A DNA stretch of 64,000 bases from Fidelibacterota bacterium (lineage in GTDB: Bacteria > Fidelibacterota > Marinisomatia > SCGC-AAA003-L08 > GCA-2689995), in the NCBI GenBank assembly GCA_014381925.1, contig JACNKR010000040.1:1-64000 (forward strand). The letters are read 5' to 3'. This document shows, one piece after another, positions 1-9,736 of this stretch. The notes beneath the pieces are model-generated. The model ran no database searches. It saw only the letters and a list, made by a program, of their open reading frames with translations, and had not been told where the DNA came from. The translations under genes were made by a program, and so were the position numbers. Positions within the stretch are counted from its first letter, which is position 1; every line of letters begins with the position of its first letter.

Positions 1-687
1 ATTCAACCTCAAGCCAGGAGTTAAACTCTGCTCCATAACCGTACCTTCTAACCAGTCTTTTCTATATTCTTTTACAATATTCCCCACTTGAAACCCTTTT
101 TCAAGTATCAATTTCTCAGCCTTACTTTGATCCATATTAATTAAATCAGGGACTTTAAAATAATCAGGTGGATTTCCTTCACTCACAATTAAAATAACAC
201 CATAGCCTGCTAATCTTAAATCTCCAGACTTAGGTAATTGGTCAATTACATATCCTTTTTGTATTTCAGTATTATATTCAGTATGAATTGTATCTACAAT
301 TAATCGGTGTCTATTAATTTCAAAAGTTGCATTTCTTTGAGATTTCCCTATCACATTTGGTACTTTAACATGATTTCGAGTTCCTGAAATTGTTAATTTT
401 ATAGTTCTTCCCTCTTTTACTTTAGTAAATTGGCGAGGTGACATATTTAAAACTATATCTGGTTTTTCATTTTCATTAAATGGGCGAGGTATTGGCTTTT
501 CTACATGAAACCCGTATGAATGTAAAACTTTTATTGCTTCCTTTGTATCAACCCCTCGTAAATCAGGCACATAATGTTCATTATCATAACCCACATAAAG
601 CGGTAATAGGACGGTATCAAAAATAACCAGTCCTATTCCAATCAACATTATACTAGCAAAAAAATATTTTAATCCATTTAGGATCAT
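1..687 (-). CDS. PASTA-domain membrane protein, 3' end outside the window
   Basis: 229 codons are visible before the window edge, with no stop. Residues about 5-25 form one membrane anchor, so the rest is extracytoplasmic. Three PASTA-type repeats follow, starting near YVPDLRG, VKVPNVIG and FKVPDLIN; the third is cut by the edge. PASTA repeats usually bind muropeptide or peptidoglycan fragments and occur in Ser/Thr kinases and penicillin-binding proteins. No kinase or transpeptidase domain precedes them here, so this looks like a stand-alone PASTA protein. The ATG overlaps the TGA of rsmB (ATGA), indicating translational coupling at the end of the yajC-def-fmt-rsmB operon. Its role in cell-wall sensing is inferred from the domain only. 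Confidence 0.85.
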   Translation of the reverse strand, partial: MILNGLKYFFASIMLIGIGLVIFDTVLLPLYVGYDNEHYVPDLRGVDTKEAIKVLHSYGFHVEKPIPRPFNENEKPDIVLNMSPRQFTKVKEGRTIKLTISGTRNHVKVPNVIGKSQRNATFEINRHRLIVDTIHTEYNTEIQKGYVIDQLPKSGDLRLAGYGVILIVSEGNPPDYFKVPDLINMDQSKAEKLILEKGFQVGNIVKEYRKDWLEGTVMEQSLTPGLRLN

Positions 688-2015
688 TTTTTAATTAATC
701 TTACAGCAAATCCACCATCAATACCATGTTTGGGTGGAAATGTGTATAAAGCTCCCCTTTCGTCTACATATTCTTTTGGTACATATTTTTCTGCGGATTC
801 AACTTCCCAATTTGGATTTAATTTCATGAAATGGTCAATCACACCCCAATTTTCTTCAGGTTCTAAAGAACAAGTACTATAAACTAAAACACCTTCTTTT
901 TTAATATAGTCACCAACATTAAATAAAATATCTCGCTGAATTTGTACAAGCTCATATAAATTCTTAATGGTTCTTCTCCATCTCAAGTCAGCTCTTTTAG
1001 ACATTACCCCTGTACCTGTACATGGTACATCCACTAACATTTTTCCAGATCGAGTTAATTTTTTAGTGGTCATATCAGCCATTTCAGCATCAACATTATT
1101 TACTTTTAATCGTGCCATACCAAAAGCAAACTTTTTCAATCGTGCCATATGAGAGTCGTATGCTCTAATTTTCCCCGTATTTTCCATAAGTTGAGAAATA
1201 AATGAAGTTTTACCACCTGGTGCTGCACATGAATCAGTAATTATTTCTCTTTTCTGAGGATCAAGTAATTTAACAACTAATCCTCCAGCAGGATCTTGAA
1301 TACTAATTTTCCCTTCATCAAAAATTGGATTATTCAACAATCTTGAAGTATGGTGTACATGAAAAAATCTATCATCATGTTCCCATGTTTTAAATTCAAA
1401 TTCGTTTTCTTTTAAAAACTCATCTCGTTCTTCAATAGACATTTGTGTATTATTTAATCGAAACCAAATCGTCGGCTTTTCATTATCCCACTCACACATA
1501 TCTCGAACTTCTTCTCTCGACCAAAATAGTGACCATTTTCGTACTAACCAATCAGGGTGACTCATATATTCAGCCCATTCGGTTTCATCTTCTGGTTCAT
1601 CCATTTGTTCATCGCAAACGGAACTATATATTCTTAAAATTGCATTTACTAGGCCTGCTGTATTTATATGAATTGCTTTTGCAAGTGTAACACTTGTTGA
1701 AACTGCTGCATAAGGTGGAATTCCATCCATGAATTTCATTTGGTATGCACCTAACCAAAGTAATACTTTTACTTTTAATAATAATTCATCCCAATCATTA
1801 TTATACACTTTTTTAAGTTCATAATCTAATCGACCTCTCATTCTAATTGTGCCTTGAACTAACTCAACCGTAAATCGTTTTTCTCTATCAGTGAAATTTG
1901 TTTTCGATAATAGTTCTAAAGTAATATCAGAGAGCCTTCTATCTCTATCTAATGCTTTATATATAATTTGCCACGCTAGTCTTCTTGGTCTTAAGACTTT
2001 CTTACTTACAGGCAT
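684..2015 (-). CDS. rsmB: 16S rRNA (cytosine-967-C5)-methyltransferase RsmB
   Basis: The protein has 443 residues, the usual RsmB size. An N-terminal NusB-like helical domain (about 1-150) is followed by a Rossmann methyltransferase domain. The SAM-binding motif DSCAAPGGKTS is present, as are the two cysteine motifs of the NOL1/NOP2/Sun family: VDVPCTGTG carries the cysteine involved in product release and YSTCSLEPEEN the catalytic one. The enzyme methylates C967 of 16S rRNA with S-adenosylmethionine. It overlaps the upstream fmt gene by 10 bases, and fmt-rsmB order is common in bacteria. The methyltransferase assignment is firm; position 967 follows from family and context. Confidence 0.93.
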   Translation of the reverse strand: MPVSKKVLRPRRLAWQIIYKALDRDRRLSDITLELLSKTNFTDREKRFTVELVQGTIRMRGRLDYELKKVYNNDWDELLLKVKVLLWLGAYQMKFMDGIPPYAAVSTSVTLAKAIHINTAGLVNAILRIYSSVCDEQMDEPEDETEWAEYMSHPDWLVRKWSLFWSREEVRDMCEWDNEKPTIWFRLNNTQMSIEERDEFLKENEFEFKTWEHDDRFFHVHHTSRLLNNPIFDEGKISIQDPAGGLVVKLLDPQKREIITDSCAAPGGKTSFISQLMENTGKIRAYDSHMARLKKFAFGMARLKVNNVDAEMADMTTKKLTRSGKMLVDVPCTGTGVMSKRADLRWRRTIKNLYELVQIQRDILFNVGDYIKKEGVLVYSTCSLEPEENWGVIDHFMKLNPNWEVESAEKYVPKEYVDERGALYTFPPKHGIDGGFAVRLIKK

Positions 2016-2941
2016 ATTGCCTCCTTTTCTATTTTATTTCCTGACAAATAACTTTTTACATCCATCCTTGGTTTTCCCTCCGATTGGATTTCTGAAATAT
2101 TGAGTATTCCATTACCTGTCATTATTGTTATATTATTTTTATTTATTCTAATTCTACCTGGTTGATCCTTTTTTTGTTCATTAAGTGGTTCAACAACAGA
2201 TGTAGAAAATAGCTTTATTCGTTTACCATTTAATATGGTAAATGCACCCGGTTTAGGTGAAAATGCACGAATTTGATTATGTATTTGAGTTGCAGGTTTA
2301 TTCCAATCTATTTTTAAATCTTCAGGATAAATTTTAGGGGCATTTGTAGCAAGCCTATTTTCTTGTGAAATATACTTAATTTCCCCTAATTCTAATTGAT
2401 CCAAAGTTTTTAAAATTGCAACTTGTCCTAACTGTGATAATTTAGTCCAAAGTGAACCAGTAGTTTCATCACTTTTTATACTTATTTTTTCTTGGCAAAT
2501 AATATTGCCTGTATCAATTTTGTCATTAATTTGAAATGTGGTTACACCTGTTTCATTATCACCATTTAAAATTGCATGATGTATTGGTGCAGCACCTCTA
2601 TATTTTGGTAATAATGATGCATGTATATTTATAGCACCATGAGTTGCTAAATTGTATAATGATTGAGGTAATTTTTTAAATGCAACTACAACCATTAAAG
2701 TTGGTTTTAATTGTTCAATTTTTAATAAAAAGTTAGAATCATTTAATTTTTCAGGTTGGAGAATTGGATAATTTAACTTCTGAGCTGTCAATTTAATTGC
2801 AGAAGGTCTTAGCTTTCTGCCTCGGCCATATGGTTTATCTGGATTCGTAATTACAGCACAAATTTGATGCTGGGAATAATGTATTGCATTTAGTGCTGGA
2901 ATCGCAAAATCTGGCGTTCCCATGAAAATTATATTATTCAT
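2006..2941 (-). CDS. fmt: methionyl-tRNA formyltransferase
   Basis: The protein has 311 residues, full length for Fmt. The N-terminal formyltransferase domain shows the catalytic triad context: N105 and H107 in the INIHASLLPKYRGAAP segment and D143 in KIDTGN. A C-terminal OB-like domain follows from about residue 205. It formylates initiator Met-tRNA using 10-formyl-tetrahydrofolate in the cytoplasm. It lies 55 bases downstream of def, the deformylase that removes the same formyl group, and overlaps rsmB. This is a classic def-fmt-rsmB cluster. Confidence 0.95.
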   Translation of the reverse strand: MNNIIFMGTPDFAIPALNAIHYSQHQICAVITNPDKPYGRGRKLRPSAIKLTAQKLNYPILQPEKLNDSNFLLKIEQLKPTLMVVVAFKKLPQSLYNLATHGAINIHASLLPKYRGAAPIHHAILNGDNETGVTTFQINDKIDTGNIICQEKISIKSDETTGSLWTKLSQLGQVAILKTLDQLELGEIKYISQENRLATNAPKIYPEDLKIDWNKPATQIHNQIRAFSPKPGAFTILNGKRIKLFSTSVVEPLNEQKKDQPGRIRINKNNITIMTGNGILNISEIQSEGKPRMDVKSYLSGNKIEKEAICL

Positions 2942-2996
2942 TATTTATTAATATTTCTTAAAAATAAACCCGAGACAAAGGAATTTATTATTCAAT

Positions 2997-3536
2997 TTAA
3001 AGAACAACTCCAGTTGAAGGGTATCCATCTTCTGCAATTTCTAATAGTTTACTATGAACTAACTTTCGCTTTGCAGATGATAAATAATCTGTAAAAAATT
3101 TACCATTTAAATGATCTAATTCATGTAAAATTACTCGACAGAACATACCGTTAAATTCTGTTGTATTCGATTGACCCAATTCATCAATATATCGAATAAC
3201 AATAGATTCTGCTCTAGGAATTGTAGCTCTTATTTCTGGAATACTTAAACAACCTTCTTCAAGCTCTATGCTTCCATTTTCTTGTAAAACTTCTGTATTA
3301 ATAAAAACAATAGGTTCTAAATCTTTATATTCATCCAAGTGAGTTACATCAATAATCATTAAATTTAAATTAACTCCTACTTGATTTGCAGCTAATCCAA
3401 TGCCTTCTTCCTCATACATCGTATCAAACATATCATCTATTAAATTAGTTAATTGTCCTATTTCATTTATATCAACTTTGTTTACTTTTTTTCGAAGTAT
3501 AGAGTCACCATATTTAACAACTGGTAATACAGCCAT
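2997..3536 (-). CDS. def: peptide deformylase
   Basis: The protein has 179 residues. All three deformylase motifs are visible: GIGLAANQ at 45-52, EGCLS at 94-98 with metal ligand C96, and HELDH at 138-142 with the two histidine ligands and the catalytic glutamate. It removes the formyl group from nascent polypeptides and is an Fe2+/Zn2+ hydrolase. The gene starts 6 bases after the yajC stop, so the two are co-transcribed. Nothing is missing from the active site. Confidence 0.95.
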   Translation of the reverse strand: MAVLPVVKYGDSILRKKVNKVDINEIGQLTNLIDDMFDTMYEEEGIGLAANQVGVNLNLMIIDVTHLDEYKDLEPIVFINTEVLQENGSIELEEGCLSIPEIRATIPRAESIVIRYIDELGQSNTTEFNGMFCRVILHELDHLNGKFFTDYLSSAKRKLVHSKLLEIAEDGYPSTGVVL

Positions 3537-3542
3537 TTAAAA

Positions 3543-3869
3543 TTAGCCTTCTTTTGGTGTTAAATTTTGATCTGGTGCTCCTGCAATATATCCTCTTGCA
3601 ATTGTAAGTGATGTACCATTGCCAACATCGATTAAAACTAAAGAATCATTTTTCCCTTGAAAAGACTTTACCGTACATATTAATCCACCACGGGTAATAA
3701 TTTTATCACCCTTTTTTAATGAATCTATGTAACTTAAATGTTTTTTTCGTTGTTGACTTTGTGGACGTAGAATCATAAAATATAAAATTGCAAAAATTAT
3801 AATCATTGGCAAAAAACTTGCAAATGAAAATGATTGTCCTGTTGCTTCTTGTGCGAATAAAATATCCAA
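3543..3869 (-). CDS. yajC: preprotein translocase accessory subunit YajC
   Basis: The protein has 108 residues with one N-terminal membrane segment (about 17-35) followed by the characteristic RPQSQQRKKH stretch and a small cytoplasmic beta domain with GDKIITRGG. YajC associates with the SecDF part of the Sec machinery. The start codon appears to be TTG, supported by an AGGAGA ribosome-binding site 7 bases upstream; no in-frame ATG gives a complete domain. It is the first visible gene of the yajC-def-fmt-rsmB operon. SecDF is not in the window. Confidence 0.9.
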   Translation of the reverse strand: MDILFAQEATGQSFSFASFLPMIIIFAILYFMILRPQSQQRKKHLSYIDSLKKGDKIITRGGLICTVKSFQGKNDSLVLIDVGNGTSLTIARGYIAGAPDQNLTPKEG

Positions 3870-4002
3870 AAACTATCTCCTATTTAGACCATAAAATTAC
3901 GAATGAATTACTAAAATTTAATTGGTTTTAATTTGTTAATTATTAAAAAAATACGGGTCGGATTATTATTGATTAATTCTTTACTAAGCTCTCACTTTAA
4001 AA

Positions 4003-4024
4003 GTTAATTAATTATTAAATTAAC
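4003..4024 (-). terminator. possible weak terminator of the suf operon
   Basis: A 7-bp AT-rich inverted repeat (GTTAATT and AATTAAC around an 8-base loop) lies directly after sufS. In the minus-strand reading it is followed by TTTT. The stem has little GC, so it could be chance in such AT-rich DNA. Confidence 0.3.
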
Positions 4025-4028
4025 TTAT

Positions 4029-5246
4029 TTATTGAATTGAGAAAAATTTCAACGCTGAATTTAATCCATTTACAAGTTGATTAATATCTTTTTCTGAATT
4101 GTAAATATAAAAACTAGCTCTAATAGTGGCAGGTACATTTAATTTATTCATTATGGGTTGGGCACAATGATGTCCAGCTCTAACTGCAACATTGTGTTCA
4201 TCTAATATTTGAGCTAAATCATGAGGATGAATACCGTCTAATTCAAAACTAATGACGGTACCCTTTTTTTGAGGATTTCCAAATATTTTTAATCCGGGAA
4301 CTTGCGATAGTTTTTTTTCTGCAATTGCTAATATTTTTTTTTCGTAAGCATGTATATTATCCATACCTATATTATTTAGGTAATCTATTGCTGCCCCTAA
4401 TCCAATTACTTGAGCAATATTGGGTGTTCCTGCTTCAAATTTCCAAGGTACTTCATTCCATGTTGAACTTTCCATAGACACTGTATAAATCATTTCTCCA
4501 CCACCCATAAATGGTGGCATCATATTTAATATTTCAGTTTTACCAATTAATATCCCAACACCTGTAGGTCCCAACATTTTATGACCTGAAAATACAAGGA
4601 AATCACAGTTTAAATCTACAATATTGACATTTCCATGTGGAATACTTTGTGCTGAATCAAGAATAACTTTTGCACCCACAGCTTTGGCCAATTCAGTGAT
4701 TTTTTTAACAGGATTAATTGTACCAAATACATTTGACTGATGTATCATTGAAACAATTTTAGTTTTTTGAGTTATTAATGAATCAATTTGAGAGATATCC
4801 CATTCGCCCTTTTCAGTAATTGGAATATATTTTAATGTACATCCATATTTTTCACATGCTATCTGCCACGGAACAATATTTGAATGATGTTCCATTTCTG
4901 TAATTAATATTTCATCACCTACTTTTAAAACCAATTTAGATAATGAATGAGCCAATAAATTTAAAGATTCAGTTGTTCCACTCGTATATATTGCAGAGTA
5001 ATTATCATTTGCAGATACAAGCTGAAGGAGTTTTCCTCTAACCGATTCATATTCATAAGTTGCTTTTTCACCAATTTGATAAATTCCTCTGTGTACATTT
5101 GAATTATATTCATTATAATATTCATTTACTTTATCAATAACACATTGTGGTTTTTGAGTGGTCGAGGCATTATCTAAAAAAGCAAGGCTAGTATGTTTTT
5201 TAAAAAGAGGGAAATCCTCTTTAATAACATTAGGGTTTAATTGCAT
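4029..5246 (-). CDS. sufS: SufS-type cysteine desulfurase
   Basis: The protein has 405 residues, a group II NifS/SufS-type aminotransferase fold. PLP lysine K223 lies in SGHKMLGPTG and active-site cysteine C361 in RAGHHCAQP, the short-loop class II (SufS/CsdA) arrangement. It takes sulfur from L-cysteine to form a persulfide, delivering it to SufU, which is encoded two genes upstream. It is the last gene of the suf operon, 5 bases after sufT. The pairing with SufU rather than SufE follows the Gram-positive-like SUF pattern. Confidence 0.95.
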   Translation of the reverse strand: MQLNPNVIKEDFPLFKKHTSLAFLDNASTTQKPQCVIDKVNEYYNEYNSNVHRGIYQIGEKATYEYESVRGKLLQLVSANDNYSAIYTSGTTESLNLLAHSLSKLVLKVGDEILITEMEHHSNIVPWQIACEKYGCTLKYIPITEKGEWDISQIDSLITQKTKIVSMIHQSNVFGTINPVKKITELAKAVGAKVILDSAQSIPHGNVNIVDLNCDFLVFSGHKMLGPTGVGILIGKTEILNMMPPFMGGGEMIYTVSMESSTWNEVPWKFEAGTPNIAQVIGLGAAIDYLNNIGMDNIHAYEKKILAIAEKKLSQVPGLKIFGNPQKKGTVISFELDGIHPHDLAQILDEHNVAVRAGHHCAQPIMNKLNVPATIRASFYIYNSEKDINQLVNGLNSALKFFSIQ

Positions 5247-5251
5247 ATTTA

Positions 5252-5806
5252 CTATAACATTCCAAGTTGAAGTTTTGCAGCATCCGTCATCATATCCTTA
5301 TTCCATGCTGGTTCCCAAACTATTTCAACACCAACTTCAGTAACACCAGGAACCATACTAACTTTATATTTTACATCACTTGCAATTGATGGTCCCATGC
5401 CACACCCAGGTGCAGTAAGTGTCATTTTAATTTCTATTTTATTACCGATATTTTCTAGTGGAGTTATTTTTAAATCGTAGATTAATCCCAAATCTACAAT
5501 ATTTACAGGAATCTCAGGGTCAAAACACGCTTTCATTTTTTCCCAAATTAAATGCTCTTCAACTTCTTTTTTCGCATGTTCTTCAATATCTTGAATATGG
5601 TCATCCTCGGCTTCTAATCCGATTACATCAGCATCTTTCCCTCTAATTTTAACTAAATTACCATTTATAAATAAAGTATAGTTACCACCTAAAGATTGAG
5701 TCACTTTTACAACTTCACCTTTTAATAAATTTATTTTATCTCCCGAAGGTATTAATTCAGCTTCACAATTTCGGTTAAGTCTTATTGTTTGATTTTTCTC
5801 AATCAT
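5252..5806 (-). CDS. sufT: SufT-like Fe-S assembly protein (DUF59/MIP18 family)
   Basis: The protein has 184 residues. The C-terminal half, from about residue 85, is a DUF59/MIP18 domain with CFDPEIPVNIVDLGLIYD and the conserved TAPGCGMGP motif containing the single conserved cysteine. The N-terminal 80 residues form the small beta-rich extension (NGNLVKIRGKDADVIGLE) seen in the long SufT family. SufT is implicated in maturation of Fe-S proteins. It sits between sufU and sufS with spacings of 5 bases each, so it is clearly part of the operon. The biochemical role remains less defined than for its neighbours. Confidence 0.88.
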   Translation of the reverse strand: MIEKNQTIRLNRNCEAELIPSGDKINLLKGEVVKVTQSLGGNYTLFINGNLVKIRGKDADVIGLEAEDDHIQDIEEHAKKEVEEHLIWEKMKACFDPEIPVNIVDLGLIYDLKITPLENIGNKIEIKMTLTAPGCGMGPSIASDVKYKVSMVPGVTEVGVEIVWEPAWNKDMMTDAAKLQLGML

Positions 5807-5811
5807 TATAT

Positions 5812-6258
5812 TTATTCCGTTTTTGCATCAACAATATTTTGCGTATCAAAACTTTGGTGCATTGTATGCCAAGCAAGTAGTGCACATTTTACTCGAGAAG
5901 GATATTTATAAATCCCACTTAAAACTGACAATTTTAATGGCAATCCATCTGTAATTTTTCCATTCATTGCCATTTCTCTAAATTGTTTAAATAGTAAATT
6001 TGCCTCTGAAAGGGATTTCCCAGTTAATGTTTCAGTCATAATAGAAGCAGAGGCTTTTGAAATAGCACAACCCATCCCCGTAAAAGACAATTCAGAAATT
6101 ATATCATCTTTTATATTAATAAAAATTTCTAATTGATCTCCACATAATGGGTTATATCCTTTTTTATGAAAATCATAATTTTCAATTTCTCTAAAGTTTC
6201 TAGGGTTTTGATTGTGATCTAAAATGAGTTGTTGATATAATTCTCTTAACTCATCCAT
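5812..6258 (-). CDS. sufU: SufU sulfur-transfer protein (IscU-like)
   Basis: The protein has 148 residues and an IscU-like fold. The Zn-binding and sulfur-acceptor residues C39, D41, C64 and C125 are all present (PLCGD, MGCAIS, VKCALLAW). The sequence between C64 and C125 includes the extra SufU insert with a TDGLPL segment. In SUF systems with SufS it acts as the zinc-dependent sulfur acceptor rather than as a scaffold. It overlaps sufD by one base and precedes sufT. Confidence 0.92.
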   Translation of the reverse strand: MDELRELYQQLILDHNQNPRNFREIENYDFHKKGYNPLCGDQLEIFINIKDDIISELSFTGMGCAISKASASIMTETLTGKSLSEANLLFKQFREMAMNGKITDGLPLKLSVLSGIYKYPSRVKCALLAWHTMHQSFDTQNIVDAKTE

Positions 6259-7493
6259 TAACTATTCCTCATTAGTTGTTCAATTTTAGGTTCAATATAA
6301 TCAATAATTGATTTTATTTTTATTTTATTTAATATTTCATCTGCAAATCCTTTGACAAGAATTTTAGTTGCATTAGATTTTGATATTCCTCTCGACTGCA
6401 TATAAAACAATGCTTCTCCATCAATTTGCCCAATTGTTGAACCATGAGAACATTTTACATCATCCGCATAAATTTCTAACTGTGGATTACTATTCATTTT
6501 AGAATCATTAGATAATAATAAATTTCGATTTGTCAGTGATGAATTAATTTTTTGAGCATCCGGCAATACTTTAATTAACCCATTAAAAACCCCACTTGCT
6601 TCACCTGATATAATTCCCTTAAAATTTTCATTACTATATGTAAAGGGTGCAATATGGTTAATTTTTGTATGATTATCACAATGTGAATTATTATCAATTA
6701 AATATAATCCAGAAATATCAGTTGAAACACCTTCTTCAATTAAATTACAATTAATATCATTTATAATTCGTTTACCAGAAAGTGAAATAATGGAACTTGT
6801 AAATAAACTATTTTTGTATTGATTTACTGCTAAACTATAAAAATTCCAATGACTTTTCGTTCCATTTTGTAAACAAATATGATTTAAATTTGAACCATTT
6901 TGTAATGAAATTTCAACAACTGAATTTGATTTTGATTCGCTTTTTGTCAAATTAATATATTGTTCAATTATATTGAATTGTGAATTTTCTTCACCATTAA
7001 TTAAGAAGCGTGGAAAACTGTTGGTTTCTGTTTGGATATTTAGTAATTGAATTGGTTTTTCAATTACTATATTTGATTCAACATTTATAAATAAACCATT
7101 ATTAAATTGTGTAATATTTTCTGCAGAAAAATAATTTTCCTGAATATTAGAAATTTTAGTAAATGAACTTTTAATCCTTCCTGAATAATTCTGAGCCATT
7201 TTATTTAAATTTTCTATTTGGACTCCATTTGGGATAGAATCAGACAATTGTAAATCTATTTTTCCATTCATAATGACAAATAGAATTACATTTTTAAATC
7301 TATATGATTGGATGGAATCTAAATTAATATTAGTATTTTGTAAATTTGAAAATGTTAAAGCATTATATTCTCGTATCGGGGTAAAACGCCAGCGTTCACT
7401 TTTGGGATTTAATTTAGATTTATCATCACAAATTATATTAGCTTTTTTATTAATTTCATCAAAAAATGAAAATTCTACAACCTGATTTTCCAT
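6258..7493 (-). CDS. sufD: Fe-S cluster assembly protein SufD
   Basis: The protein has 411 residues. The N-terminal third is divergent and low in recognisable motifs. The C-terminal beta-helix and helical tail are typical of the SufB/SufD family, with ADDVKCSHGSTIGQID, LFYMQSRGIS and the terminal FADEIL segment. SufD partners SufB and SufC in the SufBC2D scaffold complex in the cytoplasm. The start overlaps the sufC stop by one base. The weak N-terminus is normal for SufD, which evolves faster than SufB. Confidence 0.92.
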   Translation of the reverse strand: MENQVVEFSFFDEINKKANIICDDKSKLNPKSERWRFTPIREYNALTFSNLQNTNINLDSIQSYRFKNVILFVIMNGKIDLQLSDSIPNGVQIENLNKMAQNYSGRIKSSFTKISNIQENYFSAENITQFNNGLFINVESNIVIEKPIQLLNIQTETNSFPRFLINGEENSQFNIIEQYINLTKSESKSNSVVEISLQNGSNLNHICLQNGTKSHWNFYSLAVNQYKNSLFTSSIISLSGKRIINDINCNLIEEGVSTDISGLYLIDNNSHCDNHTKINHIAPFTYSNENFKGIISGEASGVFNGLIKVLPDAQKINSSLTNRNLLLSNDSKMNSNPQLEIYADDVKCSHGSTIGQIDGEALFYMQSRGISKSNATKILVKGFADEILNKIKIKSIIDYIEPKIEQLMRNS

Positions 7494-8257
7494 TAAGATT
7501 GAGAAGTTTCTACTTTTTCATTTAATATCCAAGAGTACCCTTTATTTTCTAATTCTAGAGCAAGTGATTTATCACCGGACTTTACTATCTCTCCCTGAAT
7601 CATAACATGTACAAAATCTGGTTTTAAATAATCAAGCATTCGTTGATAATGGGTAATTAATATAAAAGATCTATCTTTATTTCTAAAATTATTTATTCCT
7701 TCAGAAATAATTTTCAATGCATCAATATCTAGTCCCGAATCTGTTTCATCTAAAATACTTAGTTTGGGTTCAAGCGTAATCATTTGTAATATTTCATTTC
7801 GTTTTTTTTCACCACCTGAAAAACCATCATTTACAGGCCTATGAATAAAAGACTCTTCTAAGCCAACATATTTTAGTTTAGTCTTCATTTCACCCAAAAA
7901 ATCGATTGAATCTAATTGAGTTTCGCCTCTGTATTTTTTTTGTGAATTTAACGCTTCCTTTAAAAAATACATATTATTTACACCAGGTATCGCAATAGGA
8001 TATTGAAAAGACATAAACATGCCTTTACAAGCTCTTTCTTCAGGAGGTAATTCATTTATAATTTGCCCATCAAAAAGGATTTCACCATTATCAATGTTAA
8101 ATTTATCCTTCCCTGTTAATACACTTGCAAGTGTACTTTTCCCTGCTCCATTTGGCCCCATAATGACATGTAATTCACCAGGATTGACAATTAAATTTAT
8201 TCCTTTAAGAATTTTCTTTTCTTCAATAGAAGCATGTAAATTTTTTATATTAAGCAT
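7493..8257 (-). CDS. sufC: Fe-S cluster assembly ATPase SufC
   Basis: The protein has 254 residues, a soluble ABC-type ATPase. Walker A is at 34-41 (GPNGAGKS), the signature is FSGGEKKRNE, and Walker B is LSILDETDSGLDIDA with the SufC-type ETDSGLD form. It powers the SufBC2D scaffold. It lies 22 bases after sufB and overlaps sufD by one base. Confidence 0.96.
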   Translation of the reverse strand: MLNIKNLHASIEEKKILKGINLIVNPGELHVIMGPNGAGKSTLASVLTGKDKFNIDNGEILFDGQIINELPPEERACKGMFMSFQYPIAIPGVNNMYFLKEALNSQKKYRGETQLDSIDFLGEMKTKLKYVGLEESFIHRPVNDGFSGGEKKRNEILQMITLEPKLSILDETDSGLDIDALKIISEGINNFRNKDRSFILITHYQRMLDYLKPDFVHVMIQGEIVKSGDKSLALELENKGYSWILNEKVETSQS

Positions 8258-8279
8258 TATTTTTTATTTTCATTAAATA

Positions 8280-9713
8280 TTATCCAACACTTCCTTCTAA
8301 ACTAATTTCTAATAATTTCTGTGCTTCAACTGCAAATTCCATCGGGAGCTCTTTAAATACTTCTTTACAAAAACCATTTACAATCATTGCAATTGCATCT
8401 TCAGTAGAAATTCCTCTTTGATTACAATAAAATAGTTGGTCTTCCCCAATATTAGAAGTGGTAGCCTCATGTTCCATTTGAGCCGTCGTATTTCGAACAT
8501 CAATATATGGAAAAGTATGTGCACCACATTTATCACCAATTAATATTGAGTCACATTGAGAATAATTTCGTGCATTATCTGCATTCTTATTAATTCGTAC
8601 TTCACCTCGATATGTCTGCTGGCCAAACCCTGCAGAAATTCCTTTAGATATAATAGTGCTTTTTGTGTGTTTACCTATATGTATCATTTTTGTTCCGGTG
8701 TCTGCTTGCTGTCTATTATTTGTTAAAGCAACAGAATAGAACTCCCCTATCGAGTTATTTCCTTTTAAAATACAACTTGGGTATTTCCAAGTAATTGCAG
8801 ATCCTGTTTCTACTTGAGTCCAGGAAATTTTAGAATTATCTCCTTTACAAATTCCACGCTTTGTCACAAAATTATATATCCCACCTTTTCCATTTTTATC
8901 ACCGGGGTACCAATTTTGCACTGTTGAATATTTAATTTGAGCATTTTCCATTGCAATTAATTCAACAACAGCAGCATGCAATTGATTTTCGTCTCGTTGT
9001 GGTGCCGTACAACCTTCAAGATAACTGACATAAGCTCCTTCATCTGCAACTAATAAAGTTCGTTCAAATTGCCCTGTATTAGATGCATTTATTCTAAAAT
9101 AGGTTGATAGTTCCATAGGACACTTTACACCTTTTGGGATATAACAAAATGAACCGTCACTGAATACTGCCGAATTTAATGCAGCATAGAAATTATCTGT
9201 AATTGGAACAACGGTACCTAAATATTTTTTAATTAATTCAGGATGATCTTGTACTGCTTCTGAAAATGAACAAAAAATAATACCCTGTTTAAATAAATCA
9301 TCTTTAAATGTAGTGGCAACTGAAACACTATCAAAAACAGCATCAACAGCAACCCCCGCTAGCATTTTTTGCTCTTGAAGTGGGATTCCAAGTTTATTAT
9401 AAGTATCCAATATTTCAGAATCTACTTCATCAAGACTATTTAATTTCTTTTTAGGTGCTGCAAAATAACTAATTTCATTAAAATCTATTTTGGGATAATT
9501 TACTTTTGCCCAATCAGGTTCAACCATTTTCAACCAATGTCGATATGCTTTTAAACGCCACTCACAAAGCCATTCTGGTTCATTTTTTTTCTTTGAAATT
9601 AATTTTACAACATCTTCATTTAAACCAGGAGGAATTTTCTCTTGTTCAATATCAGTTACAAAACCATATTTATATTCTTGGTTTATAGAATCAGTAATTA
9701 TTTTTTCTGGCAT
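8280..9713 (-). CDS. sufB: Fe-S cluster assembly protein SufB
   Basis: The protein has 477 residues, the normal SufB length. Family signatures are clear: [55 protein letters not shown] and the C-terminal [20 protein letters not shown]. SufB is the main scaffold subunit on which the cluster is built, using sulfur delivered by SufS/SufU. It is the second gene of the operon, 23 bases after the A-type carrier. Confidence 0.96.
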   Translation of the reverse strand: MPEKIITDSINQEYKYGFVTDIEQEKIPPGLNEDVVKLISKKKNEPEWLCEWRLKAYRHWLKMVEPDWAKVNYPKIDFNEISYFAAPKKKLNSLDEVDSEILDTYNKLGIPLQEQKMLAGVAVDAVFDSVSVATTFKDDLFKQGIIFCSFSEAVQDHPELIKKYLGTVVPITDNFYAALNSAVFSDGSFCYIPKGVKCPMELSTYFRINASNTGQFERTLLVADEGAYVSYLEGCTAPQRDENQLHAAVVELIAMENAQIKYSTVQNWYPGDKNGKGGIYNFVTKRGICKGDNSKISWTQVETGSAITWKYPSCILKGNNSIGEFYSVALTNNRQQADTGTKMIHIGKHTKSTIISKGISAGFGQQTYRGEVRINKNADNARNYSQCDSILIGDKCGAHTFPYIDVRNTTAQMEHEATTSNIGEDQLFYCNQRGISTEDAIAMIVNGFCKEVFKELPMEFAVEAQKLLEISLEGSVG

Positions 9714-9736
9714 TATTTAGTCTTTATTTAAAATAA

